Of a DNA stretch of 64,000 nt, positions 26,961-36,786 are shown in pieces (position 1 is the stretch's first letter; each line of letters starts with the position of its first letter). The notes under the pieces are model-generated. The model did no database searches. It saw nothing but the letters and a program-made list of their open reading frames with translations, and was not told where the DNA came from. Source of the stretch: Streptomyces sp. SW4 (GTDB lineage: Bacteria > Actinomycetota > Actinomycetes > Streptomycetales > Streptomycetaceae); contig QKWM01000002.1 of assembly GCA_003248315.1 (NCBI GenBank), positions 124,001 through 188,000 of the forward strand. The letters are read 5' to 3'. The translations under genes and the position numbers were made by a program.

Positions 26961-27666
26961 TCAGCGCAGGCCGGACTCGAAGGCGTAGATGGCCACGTGG
27001 ACGCGGTTGCGCAGCCGCAGCTTCTGGAGCAGGTTCTGCACATGCGTCTTGACGGTGTGCTCGGACAGCGTCAGCGAACGCGCTATCTCCGTGTTGGACA
27101 GCCCGCGCGAGACCAGGTCGAGGATCTGGCACTCGCGGTCGGTGAGCCGGTCGGGCGGCACCGTGGAGACGGACGAGGTACCGGCGCCGGTGCGGGGGCG
27201 TGCCCGGCCGGCGCGACCGCCGGGGCCAGCGGCCCCGGGTCAGCGAGTAGCCGGCGGCGGCCAGCGACACGGCCGCGGCGAGCTGGTCGGCACGGGTCGT
27301 CACGGGCAGGTGCCCGCGCAGGGCGGGAGCCGGACGCGCCGGCGGTTCGGCGCCCCCGACGGTGAGGACGGCGCCGTCGGGTCCGACCGCCCGCAGCAGG
27401 GCGTCGGTCTCCTCCTCGTCGCGCATCCCGTGGGCGAGCAGCACGTCGGGCTCGTGCGCCCGGACGGCGGCGAGGGCCCTGGGTCCGGGCTCGTCCTCGC
27501 CGACGACGGTGATGTCGCCGCGGCCCTCGAGCAGGGACCTGATCCCGGCCCGCGCGAGGGCGTCGGGTCCGACGAGGAACAACCGCACCCCGCACGCGGC
27601 GGTCGCTGCGCCCGGCAGCGCCCGCAGCACGGAGGTCCGCGCGAACCCGGTGGTCGGTTCCGTCAT
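26961..27666 (-). CDS. Atypical NarL/LuxR-family response regulator
   Basis: A receiver-like N-terminus (VRLFLVGPDALARAGIRSLL) and a clear C-terminal LuxR helix-turn-helix: LTDRECQILDLVSRGLSNTE then HTVKTHVQNLLQKLRLRNR. The acidic pair expected after the first strand is Gly-Pro, and the strand that should carry the phosphoacceptor Asp reads PDVLLAHGM, so phosphorylation looks unlikely. No kinase gene is nearby. The start follows a GAGGGG site. Two frameshifts (near 27235 and 27185) separate the domains. It lies 194 bases upstream of NRPS1 in the same direction. The pristinamycin cluster is known to contain an atypical orphan NarL-type activator (PapR6), and this gene fits that description, although the name is not assigned here. 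Confidence 0.82.
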
Positions 27667-27747
27667 CAGACGCCCCCTCACGTACTCGTGGACGCTCACG
27701 AAGGTAACCGGGCCCGCCCCGCCCGGCGTGCCGCGTCCAGCGGGCCT

Positions 27748-28650
27748 CTAGGCGGGGGCGAGCGGAACCGGAGCGGTGCCCGGGGCGTGGAGGGGCCGGG
27801 GAGGGCGCCGGTGCGGGCGGCGGCTACCGGGGCGCGAGGCCATCAGGGACAGGAAGCCCGGGTCCAGCATCGTGCGCGCCGAGGTGTCGTGGGCGGGGTC
27901 CAGGCCCGCGTCGTGCCGGGCCACGCTGAGCAGGTAGCGGCCCTGCACGGGGTGGGTGGCGAAGGACCACTCGCCGCGGGAGGCCGGCGAGCCGTCGGGG
28001 GCCTGGAGCCGGCCGGTGCGCAGGGAGAAGCCGAACTCGGTGAAGCCGAGCCGCATGCCCTGGCCGAGCGCCTTGGTGTACGCCTCCTTCAGCGTCCACA
28101 GGCGAAGCGTTTCCGCAGTCTGGCGTCCCTCCGGCAGCGGGGCCAGCTCGGCGGCCTCCGCCGGGGTGCACATCTGCGCCCTGAGCAGGTCGAACCGCAT
28201 GCGCCGGTCGGCGGGTTCGGCGTCGATGCCGATCCGGCCGAGCCTGCTGAGGCCCACGGCGAGCAGATCCCCGGTGTGGGTGAGGCTGACGTCGACCTGG
28301 TCGAAGCCGCGCAGGTACGGCCGGCCGCCCAGGCGGTAGGCGAGGTCCAGGGCCTCGGGCGGGACGCGCAGCGCCGCCGCCGCCGTGTACTTGATCAGCA
28401 GCCGGGAGGCGAGGAAGCGGTAGCGGACCGTGGGTTCGGGGGTGCGCCGGTAACGCGTCCAGTCCCGGCCGAGCAGACGGCGCAGCCGGGGCTGGGCGAG
28501 GGCGGCCGGCAGCCACTCGCCCCAGGTGGTGTGGACGACGGCGTGTCCGCGCTCGGCGAGATCGTCGTGCACCCGCTGCCACGGCCCGGTGGCGCGCGGC
28601 ACATGGACCGGGACGGCGACGCCCGGCCCGTCCGTGAGGTCCAGGTCCAT
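27748..28650 (-). CDS. Sfp-type 4'-phosphopantetheinyl transferase
   Basis: About 300 residues, uninterrupted. The family motifs are present: DQVDVSLTHTGDLLAVGLS, GRIGIDAEP with the metal-binding Asp, and LRLWTLKEAYTKALGQG (the W-KEA-K signature). It transfers phosphopantetheine from CoA to carrier domains, here probably the NRPS thiolation domains and possibly the free ACP at 46329-46592. It sits between the polyketide tailoring operon and the NRPS operon and could serve both. The C-terminus ends in an unusual Arg/Pro-rich tail (SRRPHRRPPRPLHAP), which may be real or the result of a late frameshift. Confidence 0.92.
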   Translation of the reverse strand: MDLDLTDGPGVAVPVHVPRATGPWQRVHDDLAERGHAVVHTTWGEWLPAALAQPRLRRLLGRDWTRYRRTPEPTVRYRFLASRLLIKYTAAAALRVPPEALDLAYRLGGRPYLRGFDQVDVSLTHTGDLLAVGLSRLGRIGIDAEPADRRMRFDLLRAQMCTPAEAAELAPLPEGRQTAETLRLWTLKEAYTKALGQGMRLGFTEFGFSLRTGRLQAPDGSPASRGEWSFATHPVQGRYLLSVARHDAGLDPAHDTSARTMLDPGFLSLMASRPGSRRPHRRPPRPLHAPGTAPVPLAPA

Positions 28651-28752
28651 AGCCCTCTCCCTTCTCGTGTCCCCCGGCCGTCGTGGCCCCGCGGGTCTCG
28701 TGGCGCCCTGCCGTCGGGCCTGCCGGCCGGGCGTGCCGCCCGGTGCGCCGTG

Positions 28753-30522
28753 CTACCCGGCGAGCTGTGCGGCGTACAGGTCGAAGCTGCGGCCGTCGCG
28801 GAAGCGGGCGAGCAGCTCGCCCAGCACCGTCGCGGTGACGCCGTCGGGCAGTTCGGGGACGGGAACGCCCAGCCGGCGGCCGATCCGGCTGAGGGCGAGC
28901 ACCGCCCAGGCCGGGTCGTCCAGGAAGGAGCCGGTGCCGTCCTGGCCCAGCCACACCCCGAGGCAGGCCGCCGCCGCGAGGACGAGGCCGTGACGCTCGG
29001 CGAGCATGCAGGCGCGCGGGTCGACCAGTGCCGAGCGGCCCGCCTCGGGCAGCGCGGCGCACTGCGCGCGCAGGGCGCGGACCTCGGTGACGAACGACTC
29101 CGCGAGGTCGGCGAGCGCCGCCCAGACGGGCCCGGCCGACCGCAGGGCACCGATCCGTTCGGCACTGCCCACCAGGGCGGCGACGAGCACGTCGTCGCCG
29201 CCCAGGACGCTGAGTCTGCGGTAGTCGAAGGCGGGCAGGGGCGCCTCGGGCAGGAACAGCCGGCCGGGAGGCTCGTCGGTGCGCAGCCACGACTGCCGCG
29301 CCAGCACCGGCAGCTGGGGACGAGCACGGCGAGGCAGGCCGCGGTGCCCGCATGGCCGAGGCCGGCCACCGGCAGGTCGCGGACCAGCTTCTGGAAGCCC
29401 CCGTACAGCGGCCCCCGGTCGTAGCCGTGGGCGCCGAGCACGGTGGACAGCTCCTCCAGGTTCTCCCGCAGCAGGTCCGGCACGGTCAGCTTGGCGGCGG
29501 CGGCGATCAGATGGGCGTCGTCGGGCAGCAGGCTCAGCGCCCGCAGCCCGGTGACCGCCATGCTGTCGCAGGCCAGCAGGTCCGCGAACACCCCGGCGAG
29601 CACGGTGTGCCAGCGGCGCGCCGGGAGGCCGCCGTCGCGGCCGGCGGTGGCCGCGCGCACCGCGAACCGCAGCACGCTGTCGACCCCGGCCACGACGGTG
29701 CCCGGGATGAGGCAGCGGTTGACCTGGTAGGTGCGCAGGGCGAGTTCGACGCCGTCACCGGTCTCCCCGACCAGCGCGTGGGCGGGCACCGGGCAGCCGT
29801 CGAAGGCCAGGCCCGCGAAGCGGCTGCCGCGCATCCCCGTGGTGGCCGCGCGCGGCAGCCGGCGCAGCCCGCCCGGGGCAGCTCGCCGGCGTCGAGCAGC
29901 AGCACGGAGTGGCTGCGCGGTCCGGCCGCGGTCGCGGTGCGGGCGTACATGACGAAGGTGTCGGCGCGATCGGCGTTGATCACCACGTCCTTGCGGCCGT
30001 CCACCGTGAAGCCGCCGCCGGGGGCGGAGCGGGCGCTGAACTCGTCGCGCAGGATGGCGTTGGCGTGCGCCAGTTCGTGGTGGAGGATCGTCACCCGGCC
30101 GGCGCCGCCGTCCAGCAGCCGCCCGGCGACGGCGGCCCGCTGCCGTTCGTCGCCCGCCGCCCAGACGGCGGAGGCGCCGAACAGCGCGGTGATGCCGAAC
30201 CCGAAGCCGAGCGCCACGTCCCGCCGGAACAGCGGGCGCAGCACCCGTGCCAGCACGTCCGGCCGGGCGAGCCGGCCGCCGAGGTCGCGCGGGACGAACT
30301 CGGCGGCCAGCCCGGCCCCGGCGAGCAGGGCCTCGGTGGCCGCCGGGCCTCGCGGCGGTCGTCGGCGGCGAGCAGTGCGGCGTTGCCGTGCGGGTTGCGG
30401 GGGTCGTTCGGGTCGCCGAGCAGCCGCTCGTAGTGGTCGGCCCGTTCGGCGCCGCCCGGCGGCGCGGGTCCCGGTCCGGCCGGGGCGCCGCGGGCGGGCG
30501 CGGGGAGGGTGCCCGTGGTCAC
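28753..30522 (-). CDS. Acyl-CoA dehydrogenase family flavoprotein (about 590 aa)
   Basis: The repaired protein starts at a GTG overlapping the aromatase stop (GTGA). It contains ALGFGFGITALFGASAVWAA, ILHHELAHANAILRDEF, DGRKDVVINADRADTFVMYA, then FDGCPVPAHALVGETGDGVE and a helical C-terminal domain with LLRENLEELSTVLGAHGYDR. This order matches long acyl-CoA dehydrogenases. Frameshifts lie near 30345, 29875 and 29320. Such proteins in biosynthetic clusters desaturate CoA- or carrier-bound acyl groups. It is coupled to the aromatase and in one operon with the acyl-CoA ligase, so it may act on an acyl chain activated by that ligase; the substrate is unknown. Confidence 0.78.
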
Positions 30523-31475
30523 AGGACCGTGACCGCGTTCTCCGCGTGGCTCTTGGCGAGGTTCATGGTGGCCGTGCTGTTGCGGCCCAGCGCCTCGCGC
30601 ACGTAGCGGCGCGCGGCGGCCACCGTGGCGCCCTCGCCGAGCACCCGCTCGATGTTCTCCTCGCGCAGGACGACGCTGTGCCGGGAGACGACGGTCGCGC
30701 CGGTCTCGTCCTGTTCGACGGTCCACTCGCCGGTGTGCGCCGACATCAGCAGCGGGGTCGCCGTCTGCTTGTAGACGATGCGCCCGGCGTCCGGGAAGCA
30801 GACCCGCACGGACTCGGTGGTGTGCGAGGAGCCGTCGGCGGTCAGCGTGTCCATCGACATGATCTGCACGCCGGGTTCGTCCTCGACGACGTCCAGGCGG
30901 GAGACGTGCGGCACCAGCTCGGGCCAGTCGGCGACCCGGTAGAGGAAGTCGTAGACCAGCTCGGCCGGGCCGTTGACGCGGACGGTGTCCTCGAAGGTGA
31001 GGACCAGCTCGTCCAGCTTCGCCCAGCGCTCGGCGAGCGCCTTGAGGTTGGCCAGCTCGGCCCGGCTGTTGGTGTCGGTGGCCCGCTCCACCCAGGCGAC
31101 GGCCTCGGCGTCGTCGCCGGCGACGGTGAAGTCGTGGAGCAGGGTCAGCTTGGACCGGTCGGCGCCGAGCGGCTCGATGATCCAGGTGCCGCCCATGGAC
31201 TGCACGGGCTGGGCGGGCAGTTCCTGGCGGAACTCCACGCGGCGGGCCACGGGGTCGAGGGACCGGCGGGAGGTCCAGGACTTGATCTCGCCGTTGGCGG
31301 TGGCCCACATGCGCAGCCGCTCGCTGGTGCCGTCGAACTCCAGCTGCTCGACGTGCACGTTGGGCGGGAAGTACAGCGGCCACTGGACGGCATCGGAGAT
31401 CAGACCGTAGACCACGCCCGCGGGCGCGGCCACGGTCACGTCGTGCGTCGTGCGGTGCACTCGCTCAGCGGACAT
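30519..31475 (-). CDS. Two-domain polyketide aromatase/cyclase (SRPBCC family)
   Basis: An intact 318-residue protein with two START/SRPBCC halves. The first begins VHRTTHDVTVAAPAGVVYGL and contains FPPNVHVEQLEF; the second begins LTFEDTVRVNGPAELVYDFL and contains WPELVPHVSRLDVVEDEPG. The duplicated layout is that of type II PKS aromatase/cyclases such as ActVII and its angucycline relatives, which fold and aromatise the first ring of a reduced polyketide chain. The start lies two bases after the stop of the FAD hydroxylase gene, with its ribosome site inside the end of that gene. This is the best single marker that the region makes an aromatic polyketide. Confidence 0.93.
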   Translation of the reverse strand: MSAERVHRTTHDVTVAAPAGVVYGLISDAVQWPLYFPPNVHVEQLEFDGTSERLRMWATANGEIKSWTSRRSLDPVARRVEFRQELPAQPVQSMGGTWIIEPLGADRSKLTLLHDFTVAGDDAEAVAWVERATDTNSRAELANLKALAERWAKLDELVLTFEDTVRVNGPAELVYDFLYRVADWPELVPHVSRLDVVEDEPGVQIMSMDTLTADGSSHTTESVRVCFPDAGRIVYKQTATPLLMSAHTGEWTVEQDETGATVVSRHSVVLREENIERVLGEGATVAAARRYVREALGRNSTATMNLAKSHAENAVTVL

Positions 31476-31477
31476 CT

Positions 31478-33249
31478 CTACATCCTCGTTTCCGATGTCG
31501 GTGGTTTCCGGTGGGTCATGGCGGTGGGAACGCCGACGGATGCTCCGACCGTGTCGCGCTCCGCTCGACGTGCGGACGAGTCCCGCTCGAGAGCGGCCGC
31601 AGGAACGGTCGCCGGCCGCATGTGCAGGGCGCGCAGCGCCTCGCCGAGGGCGGCGGGGCTCAGCAGGTCGCCGCGCGCGGCGAGATATCCGTCGGGGCGG
31701 ATCAGCGCCCAGCCGCCCGCGCCGAGCCGCAGGGCGGAGCGCAGGGCGCCGTCGGGGTCGTCGAGGGGGCGGGGCCGGGGCCGGGGCCGACGGTGCGCAC
31801 CGACAGCCAGGCGCCGTGCCGTGCGGCGGCCTCGGCGGCGGTGCGCACGCAGTCGGCCTCGGGGCCGTGGCCGCCGGGGACGAACAGCAGGGTGCAGCGC
31901 ACGTCGCGCAGTTCGGCGGCGAGCGCCGGCGCGGCGGCGGCCGCCATGGCGGCGCGTTCGCCGGGGGCGGGCACGCCCGGCCGGCGGGGCACCATGACGG
32001 GGGCGTCGACGGGCGCGGCCATGGGCACCGGCTCGGGGCCGCCGCCGGTCGTCAGGGAGCTGTCCGCGTACGTCAGCCGGAGCCCGGAGATGCCGCCGAG
32101 GACCTTGCGCTGGATGGCGCGGCGCAGTGGCGGCACGTTGCGTACGACGCCGAAGACGACGGGCAGTGCCACGGCGGCCAGCGCGTTCTTCAGCTGGACC
32201 AGGAAGGTGGCGGTGCGGGTGGAGCCGAGCAGGGCCCGGCCGACGGGGACGCGTTCCTCGCCGTAGCTGTCGAGGAGGGCGGGCGCGGCGTGGCCGCGGT
32301 GCACCAGGGCGAGTTTCCAGGCGAGGTTGTACGCCTCCTGGATGCCGGTGTTCATGCCCTGCCCGGAGGCGGGGCTGTGCACGTGGGCGGCGTCGCCGGC
32401 GACGAACACCCGGCCCTCGCGCATCCGGGGCACCATGCGCTGCTGGAAGGTGAACACCGAGGTCCACTCGGGTTCGCCGACCCTGACCGGGCGGCCGAGG
32501 CCGGCCGACAGCCGGGCGGAGAGCCGCTCGCGGGCGCCGTCGGCGCCGTCGGGTCCGGGTGCGGTGTCCAGCAGCCGCCAGTGGCCCTTGCGGGCGTAGG
32601 GCACCATCATCAGGGCCTGGCCGCCGGTGTGGACCCAGTAGATGCTGTCCTGCGGCAGGTCGGTGTCGACCGGCGCGTCGGCGAGCATCCAGGTGTCGCG
32701 GCTGTCGCCCACCAGGGGCAGCCCGAGCCGTTTGCGGACGGTGCTGTGGCCGCCGTCGCAGCCGACCAGCCAGGCCGCGGTGAACTGCTCCTCGCGGCCG
32801 TCGCCGTGGCGGAGGGTGGCCCGTACGCCGCTCGCGTCCTGCTCGAAGCCGGTGAGGGCCACGCCCCATTCGACGTCCACGCCGAGCCGGGCGACGGCCG
32901 CGCGCAGCACGGCCTCGGTGCGGGTCTGCTCGACGACGAGGGTGTACGGGTAGCGGGTGGGCATCGTGGCGTAGTCCGCCTCGAGGCGGACCAGCCGGCT
33001 GCCGCCGGCGTACATGGTGAAGGCCCGGTTCTCGCGGCCCTCGCGCAGCAGCGGGCCGGCCGTGCCCATCTGGTCGAGGGTCTCCAGGGTGCGCGGGTGG
33101 ACGGCGACCGCGCGGCTGGTGCGGGCGGGTGCGGCGGCGGCGTCGACCAGGCGGACGCGCAGGCCGCGGCGGGCCAGTTCGTGGGCGGCGGTCAGGCCGA
33201 CGGGGCCGGCGCCGACGACGAGGACGTCGGCGGGCGGTTCAGCGGACAC
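31478..33249 (-). CDS. FAD-dependent aromatic polyketide hydroxylase
   Basis: A flavoprotein monooxygenase of the phenol-hydroxylase/PgaE-like group, about 590 residues after repair. The N-terminal dinucleotide fold reads ADVLVVGAGPVGLTAAHELA, the conserved FAD motif reads RVFVAGDAAHVHSPASGQGM, and the C-terminal thioredoxin-like part ends DGYLAARGDLL. One frameshift lies near 31770 in a G-run. GTG start; it overlaps the end of the ABM monooxygenase gene by 11 bases. Family members hydroxylate or open rings of angucycline and anthracycline intermediates using NAD(P)H and O2. The position beside the aromatase supports a ring-oxidation role; the exact carbon cannot be told. Confidence 0.9.
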
Positions 33250-33546
33250 CGGAGGCCTCCGGGACGCGGGCGTCCTCGTCCTCGTACAGGCCGGGCTCGG
33301 CGGTGACGAGCGGCTTGAGGCCGGCGACCAGCTGCTGGAAGCCCTCGCTGGTGACGGCGGCCCGGTGGGCGGCGGCGCTCTCCCACTCGGCGATCTCCAG
33401 GTGGACGGCCGCGTCGCCGGCGTGGCGCAGGCTGCGGTGCCCGATGTAGCCGGGCTGGGCCGCCATGTACGCGGTGAGGCGGGCGCGTACGGCGCGGAAC
33501 TCGTCCTGGTCGCCGTGCACGGTCAGCTTGTTGACGAAGGTCACCA
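33239..33546 (-). CDS. Antibiotic biosynthesis monooxygenase (ABM) family protein
   Basis: A small intact protein of 102 residues starting MVTFVNKLTVHGDQDEF, with a ferredoxin-like ABM fold suggested by GYIGHRSLRHAGD and VHLEIAEWESAAAHRAAV. Members include cofactor-free quinone-forming monooxygenases such as ActVA-Orf6 and TcmH, which oxidise anthrones to quinones. It is placed between the acyl-CoA ligase and FAD hydroxylase genes, preceded by a GGAGACA site. In this operon it most likely introduces a quinone oxygen; some family members act only in heme or general metabolism, but the company it keeps favours the polyketide role. Confidence 0.85.
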
Positions 33547-33575
33547 TGGTTGTCTCCTCGGTGGGTCGGGACCGG

Positions 33576-35184
33576 TCAGGCGGCGTTCTCCGCGGCGGCG
33601 CGCTCGTGCAGCCGCCGCCGGACCTCGCGCCGGGCGGGCTTGCCGTTGGGGGTGCGGGGACGGCGTCGACGGCCTCCAGGCGCCGGATCCGTTCGAAGGG
33701 GGCGAGGCGTTCGTTGGCGCGTTCGGCGACGGAGTCCAGGACGTCGAGGACGGCGTGCGCGGGCCCGCCGGGCGGGGCGGCCGGTGCGCGCAGCACGACG
33801 CCCGCCCACACGACGCTGCCGTGCACGGCGTCGGGCCAGTCGGCGACGACGCACTCGGCGACCCGCGGGTCCTCGGCGAGGACCCGTTCGACCGCGGCGG
33901 GCGAGACGAGTTCGTTGTCGTGCTTGAAGACGTCGTCCAGCCGGTCGACGAGGTACAGCACGCCGTCGGCGTCGAGGCGGCCCACGTCGCCGGTGGAGAA
34001 CCAGCCGTCGGCGTCGATCCGGGACGGCTCGTCGTCGTGCAGGTAGCCGGCCATCACCTGGGGGCCGCGCACCTGCACCTCGCCGGTGGCGCCCGCGGGG
34101 ACCGGCTCGCGGCTGTCCAGGTCGACGATCCGGCTCTCGGTGCCGGGCAGGGCCCGGCCGACGGCGCCCCGGCCGACGGGGTCGCCGGGCGCCTGGTTGT
34201 GGGCGAGCGGGGACAGTTCGGTCATGCCGTAGCCCTGGACGACGGGGACGCCGAGGGCGTCGCGCAGCCGGTGGGCGGTGCTCGGCGCGAGCGCGCTGCC
34301 GCCGGACATCACGACGGTGAGCGGCCCGTCGCGCAGGGGCCGGGCGGCGCCGTCGAGGCGGGGGTCGGCGGCGAGGCGGTGCAGCCGGGCGGGCAGCCCG
34401 TAGTAGTGGGTGGCGCCGGCGCGGGCGGCCAGGTCCAGCGAGGCCACCGGGTCGGGGTCCTGGCACAGCACCTGGTGGGCCCCGCGTACACCGCCGAGTT
34501 GAGGTGCATGGTGTGGAACAGCGGCAGGTGGTTGACGGTGACGGCGTCGGGGCCGAGCCGGTGGGCGTGGGCGATCTGGGCCGCGTTGGCGACGAGGTTG
34601 CGGTGGGTGAGGCGGACGCCCTTGGGCCGGCCGGTGGTGCCGGTGGTGAACTGCACGCAGACCACGGCGTCGACGTCGGCGGGTCCGTCGCCGAGCCCGA
34701 ACGGCTCCTCGGGCACCGACCGCAGTGCGGCGCCGAGCGGCACGGCGTCGGCGGGGACCACGCCGTCGTCGGCGTCGGTGACGAGGACGGTGCGCAGGGC
34801 CGGCAGCCGGTCGCTCAGCTTCGTCAGGCGTTCGGCGAGGGCGGTGGGTACGAGGGCGGCCTCGATGCGGGCGGCGGTGAACACGTGGTGCAGGGCGGCC
34901 TCGGACAGCAGGGGGTTGACCAGGGCGACGGTGCAGCCGGCGCGGGCGGTGCCGTAGTAGGCGGCCGGGAAGACGGCGTCGAGGGCGCCGGCCACGGCGA
35001 CGGTGGCGCCGCGGCCCACGGTGCGGCGCAGGTGATGCGCGATGCGGTCGGCATCGGCGTCGAGCCCGGCGAAGCTGACGGTGGCGGTGCCGGCGGTGGT
35101 CACGGCGTGGCCGTCGGGGTCGCGGGCGGCGGCGGCGCGCAGCAGTCCGTCCAGGGGCAGTTCCGGATACGTGAAGCCCGGCAC
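33576..35184 (-). CDS. Acyl-CoA ligase (AMP-forming)
   Basis: An ANL-superfamily enzyme of about 535 residues. The A3 core reads VCVQFTTGTTGRPKGVRLTH, the A5 region VVQGYGMTELSPLAHNQAPG, and the A7/A8 region DGWFSTGDVGRLDADG and LVDRLDDVFKHDNELVSP. The repaired C-terminus includes TPNGKPARREVRRRL. GTG start after a strong GAGGAGGAGG site. Frameshifts lie near 34488 and 33660. It heads the minus-strand aromatase operon. Aureolic-acid type clusters carry a comparable ligase (MtmL) whose role is debated. Here it may activate a starter or side-chain acid for the ACP or for the acyl-CoA dehydrogenase of the same operon. The substrate is not predictable from this sequence. Confidence 0.85.
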
Positions 35185-35258
35185 GGCGTCCTCCTCCTCG
35201 GAACCGACCGTCCCCTCCGTCGGGATCGGCGAACAGCCCTCACGCTCCGCACGCGCGC

Positions 35259-35287
35259 TCGAAACCCCGTCGAGACCGGCTCGAGCC
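35259..35287. promoter_or_regulatory. Candidate SARP-binding direct repeats
   Basis: Three heptamers with exactly 11-bp spacing: TCGAAAC at 35259, TCGAGAC at 35270 and TCGAGCC at 35281. Streptomyces antibiotic regulatory proteins recognise TCGA-type heptamers repeated every 11 or 22 bp near the -35 region. The site is 75-103 bases upstream of the acyl-CoA ligase start, so it would control the aromatase operon. No SARP gene is in the window. Confidence 0.6.
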
Positions 35288-35394
35288 CGACCGCAGCCCT
35301 GCTCCAGACAACTCCTCCGCCCCCGCCGCCCTTTCCCGTCCCGACCCTGGGGGCTGCCGCCCCCAGACCCCCGTTTCGGCCTGAACGGCCTCGT

Positions 35395-35442
35395 CCTCAA
35401 ACGCCGGACGGGCTGGTAAGTCAGCCCCTCCGGCGTTTGAGG
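35395..35442. repeat. Large inverted repeat, likely terminator or mobile intergenic repeat
   Basis: Two 21-base arms (35395-35415 and 35422-35442) pair with a single mismatch around a six-base loop. The arm core is CAAACGCCGG. The right arm is also the first unit of the tandem repeat that follows. Such CCGGCGTTTGAGG elements are common between Streptomyces genes. A smaller perfect hairpin (8-base arms, 35347-35366) lies just to the left. Confidence 0.7.
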
Positions 35443-35577
35443 AGCGGGGGTCCGGGGCGGAGCCCCCGAATGATCAGCCCCTCCGGCGCTTGAGGAGCCG
35501 AGGCCCGGGGCGGAGCCCCGAATGATCAGCCCCTCCGGCGCTTGAGGAGCGGGGGGCCGGGGGCGGAGCCCCCGGGG
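35421..35577. repeat. Three tandem copies of a GC-rich intergenic repeat
   Basis: Units begin at 35421, 35474 and 35526, period 52-53 bases, each starting TCAGCCCCTCCGGCG, then TTGAGGAG, then a GGGGCGGAGCCCC palindrome. The first two units end GAATGA. The copies differ by a few bases. The stretch from 35185 to 35699 has no gene; these repeats, the SARP-type site and a palindrome are what it holds. Confidence 0.85.
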
Positions 35578-35647
35578 CGGGAAGGGAAAGGGCGGCGGGG
35601 GCGGGGAAAGGCGGCGAGTGGGGCTCCAGTGGGGCTCGATCGGGGGG

Positions 35648-35663
35648 CGCCAGCGTGCTGGCG
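35648..35663. promoter_or_regulatory. Palindrome upstream of the beta-lactamase-like gene
   Basis: A perfect CGCCAGC-GT-GCTGGCG palindrome lies 37 bases before the ATG at 35700, followed by GGTAGTGA, which could hold a -10 element. This is the size and place of a repressor operator. No protein is known to bind it; an mRNA leader hairpin is the other reading. Confidence 0.35.
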
Positions 35664-35699
35664 GAAGGTAGTGAACCGGGACGATGGGAGCCCCCCGAC

Positions 35700-36776
35700 A
35701 TGACGCAGACGACGATCGACCGGCCGGAGGTCTCGGCCCTCCAGCAGGCCGTGCAGAAAGCCGCTGACCGGCTCGTCGAGGCCGGTGCCGCGGGCGTGCA
35801 GTTCCGGGTCACCCGCGACGGCGAGTCCTTCGTGGTGACCTCCGGCGTCGCCGAACTCGGCACCGACCGCCCGGTCCCGGCCGACGGCCGCTTCCGCATC
35901 TCCTGCATCACCAAGCCGTTCGTCGCCGTGGTCGTCCTCCAGCTGGTCGCCGAGGGGAAGATCGAGCTGGACCGCACGGTGGAGAGCTACCTGCCGGGCC
36001 TGCTCCCCTACGGCGACAAGATCACCATCCGCAACCTGATGCAGCACACCAGCGGTCTGTACAACTACATGGACTCGTTCCAGAAGCCGGGCGACCGCTT
36101 CCTGCGCGACCGCTACAAGCACTACGAGCCGGAGGACCTGATCGCCATCGCGGCCGCCAAGCCGCTGGAGTTCGAGCCGGGCAGCAAGTTCGCCTACTGC
36201 AACACGAACTACTTCGTCATCGGCCTGCTGATCAAGAAGGTCACCGGCCGCGGCTACCGCGAGGAGATCACCGAGCGGGTCCTGGAGCCGCTGGGCCTCA
36301 CCGAGACGGTCCTGCCCGGCGACGACCCGAACATCCCGGGCCCGCACGCCCGCGGCTACATGCAGATCGGCGGCGAGCCCGTCGACGTGACGCTGATGAA
36401 CCCGTCCGAGGCGGGCTGCGCCGGCGAGATCATCTCCACCACCAAGGACCTGGACACGTTCTTCACGGCCCTGTTCGACGGCAAGCTGCTGAACGAGCCG
36501 GAGTTCACGGAGATGACGACCCCGCTGCCGCCGGAGATGATCGAGAACCTGCCGATGGGCATCGGCTACGGCCTGGGGATCATGAAGCTGGAGAACGACA
36601 AGAACCTGGACCTGTGGGGTCACGGCGCCGGCATCCCCGGTTACGCCACCTTCGCGGCCACCACCCGCGACCTGAGCGCCCGCGTCCAGCTGTCGTTCAC
36701 GATCGGTGACAAGGACTTCGGTCCGGAGGCCGAGCAGGCCGTCATCCGCGGTGTCAACACCGCGCTGTGCGCCTGA
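35700..36776 (+). CDS. Beta-lactamase-fold hydrolase/transferase with Cys at the nucleophile position
   Basis: An intact 358-residue protein of the class C beta-lactamase/DD-peptidase (PF00144) family. Alignment by eye places family motifs as follows: the SxxK box reads [13 protein letters not shown], so the residue three before Lys is Cys instead of Ser (codon TGC); the YxN box is [14 protein letters not shown]; the third box is [14 protein letters not shown]. There is no signal peptide, so it is cytoplasmic. It precedes the SDR gene with a ten-base gap. Relatives in natural-product clusters act as esterases or acyltransferases (LovD-like). The Cys substitution suggests thioester chemistry or loss of activity. 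The start follows GATGGGAG. Confidence 0.85.
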   Translation: MTQTTIDRPEVSALQQAVQKAADRLVEAGAAGVQFRVTRDGESFVVTSGVAELGTDRPVPADGRFRISCITKPFVAVVVLQLVAEGKIELDRTVESYLPGLLPYGDKITIRNLMQHTSGLYNYMDSFQKPGDRFLRDRYKHYEPEDLIAIAAAKPLEFEPGSKFAYCNTNYFVIGLLIKKVTGRGYREEITERVLEPLGLTETVLPGDDPNIPGPHARGYMQIGGEPVDVTLMNPSEAGCAGEIISTTKDLDTFFTALFDGKLLNEPEFTEMTTPLPPEMIENLPMGIGYGLGIMKLENDKNLDLWGHGAGIPGYATFAATTRDLSARVQLSFTIGDKDFGPEAEQAVIRGVNTALCA

Positions 36777-36786
36777 GGAGGAGGCC

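Noticed and set aside
35395..35577. A short CRISPR array
   Set aside because: The units are contiguous 52-53 base repeats without unique spacers, and no cas genes are present.
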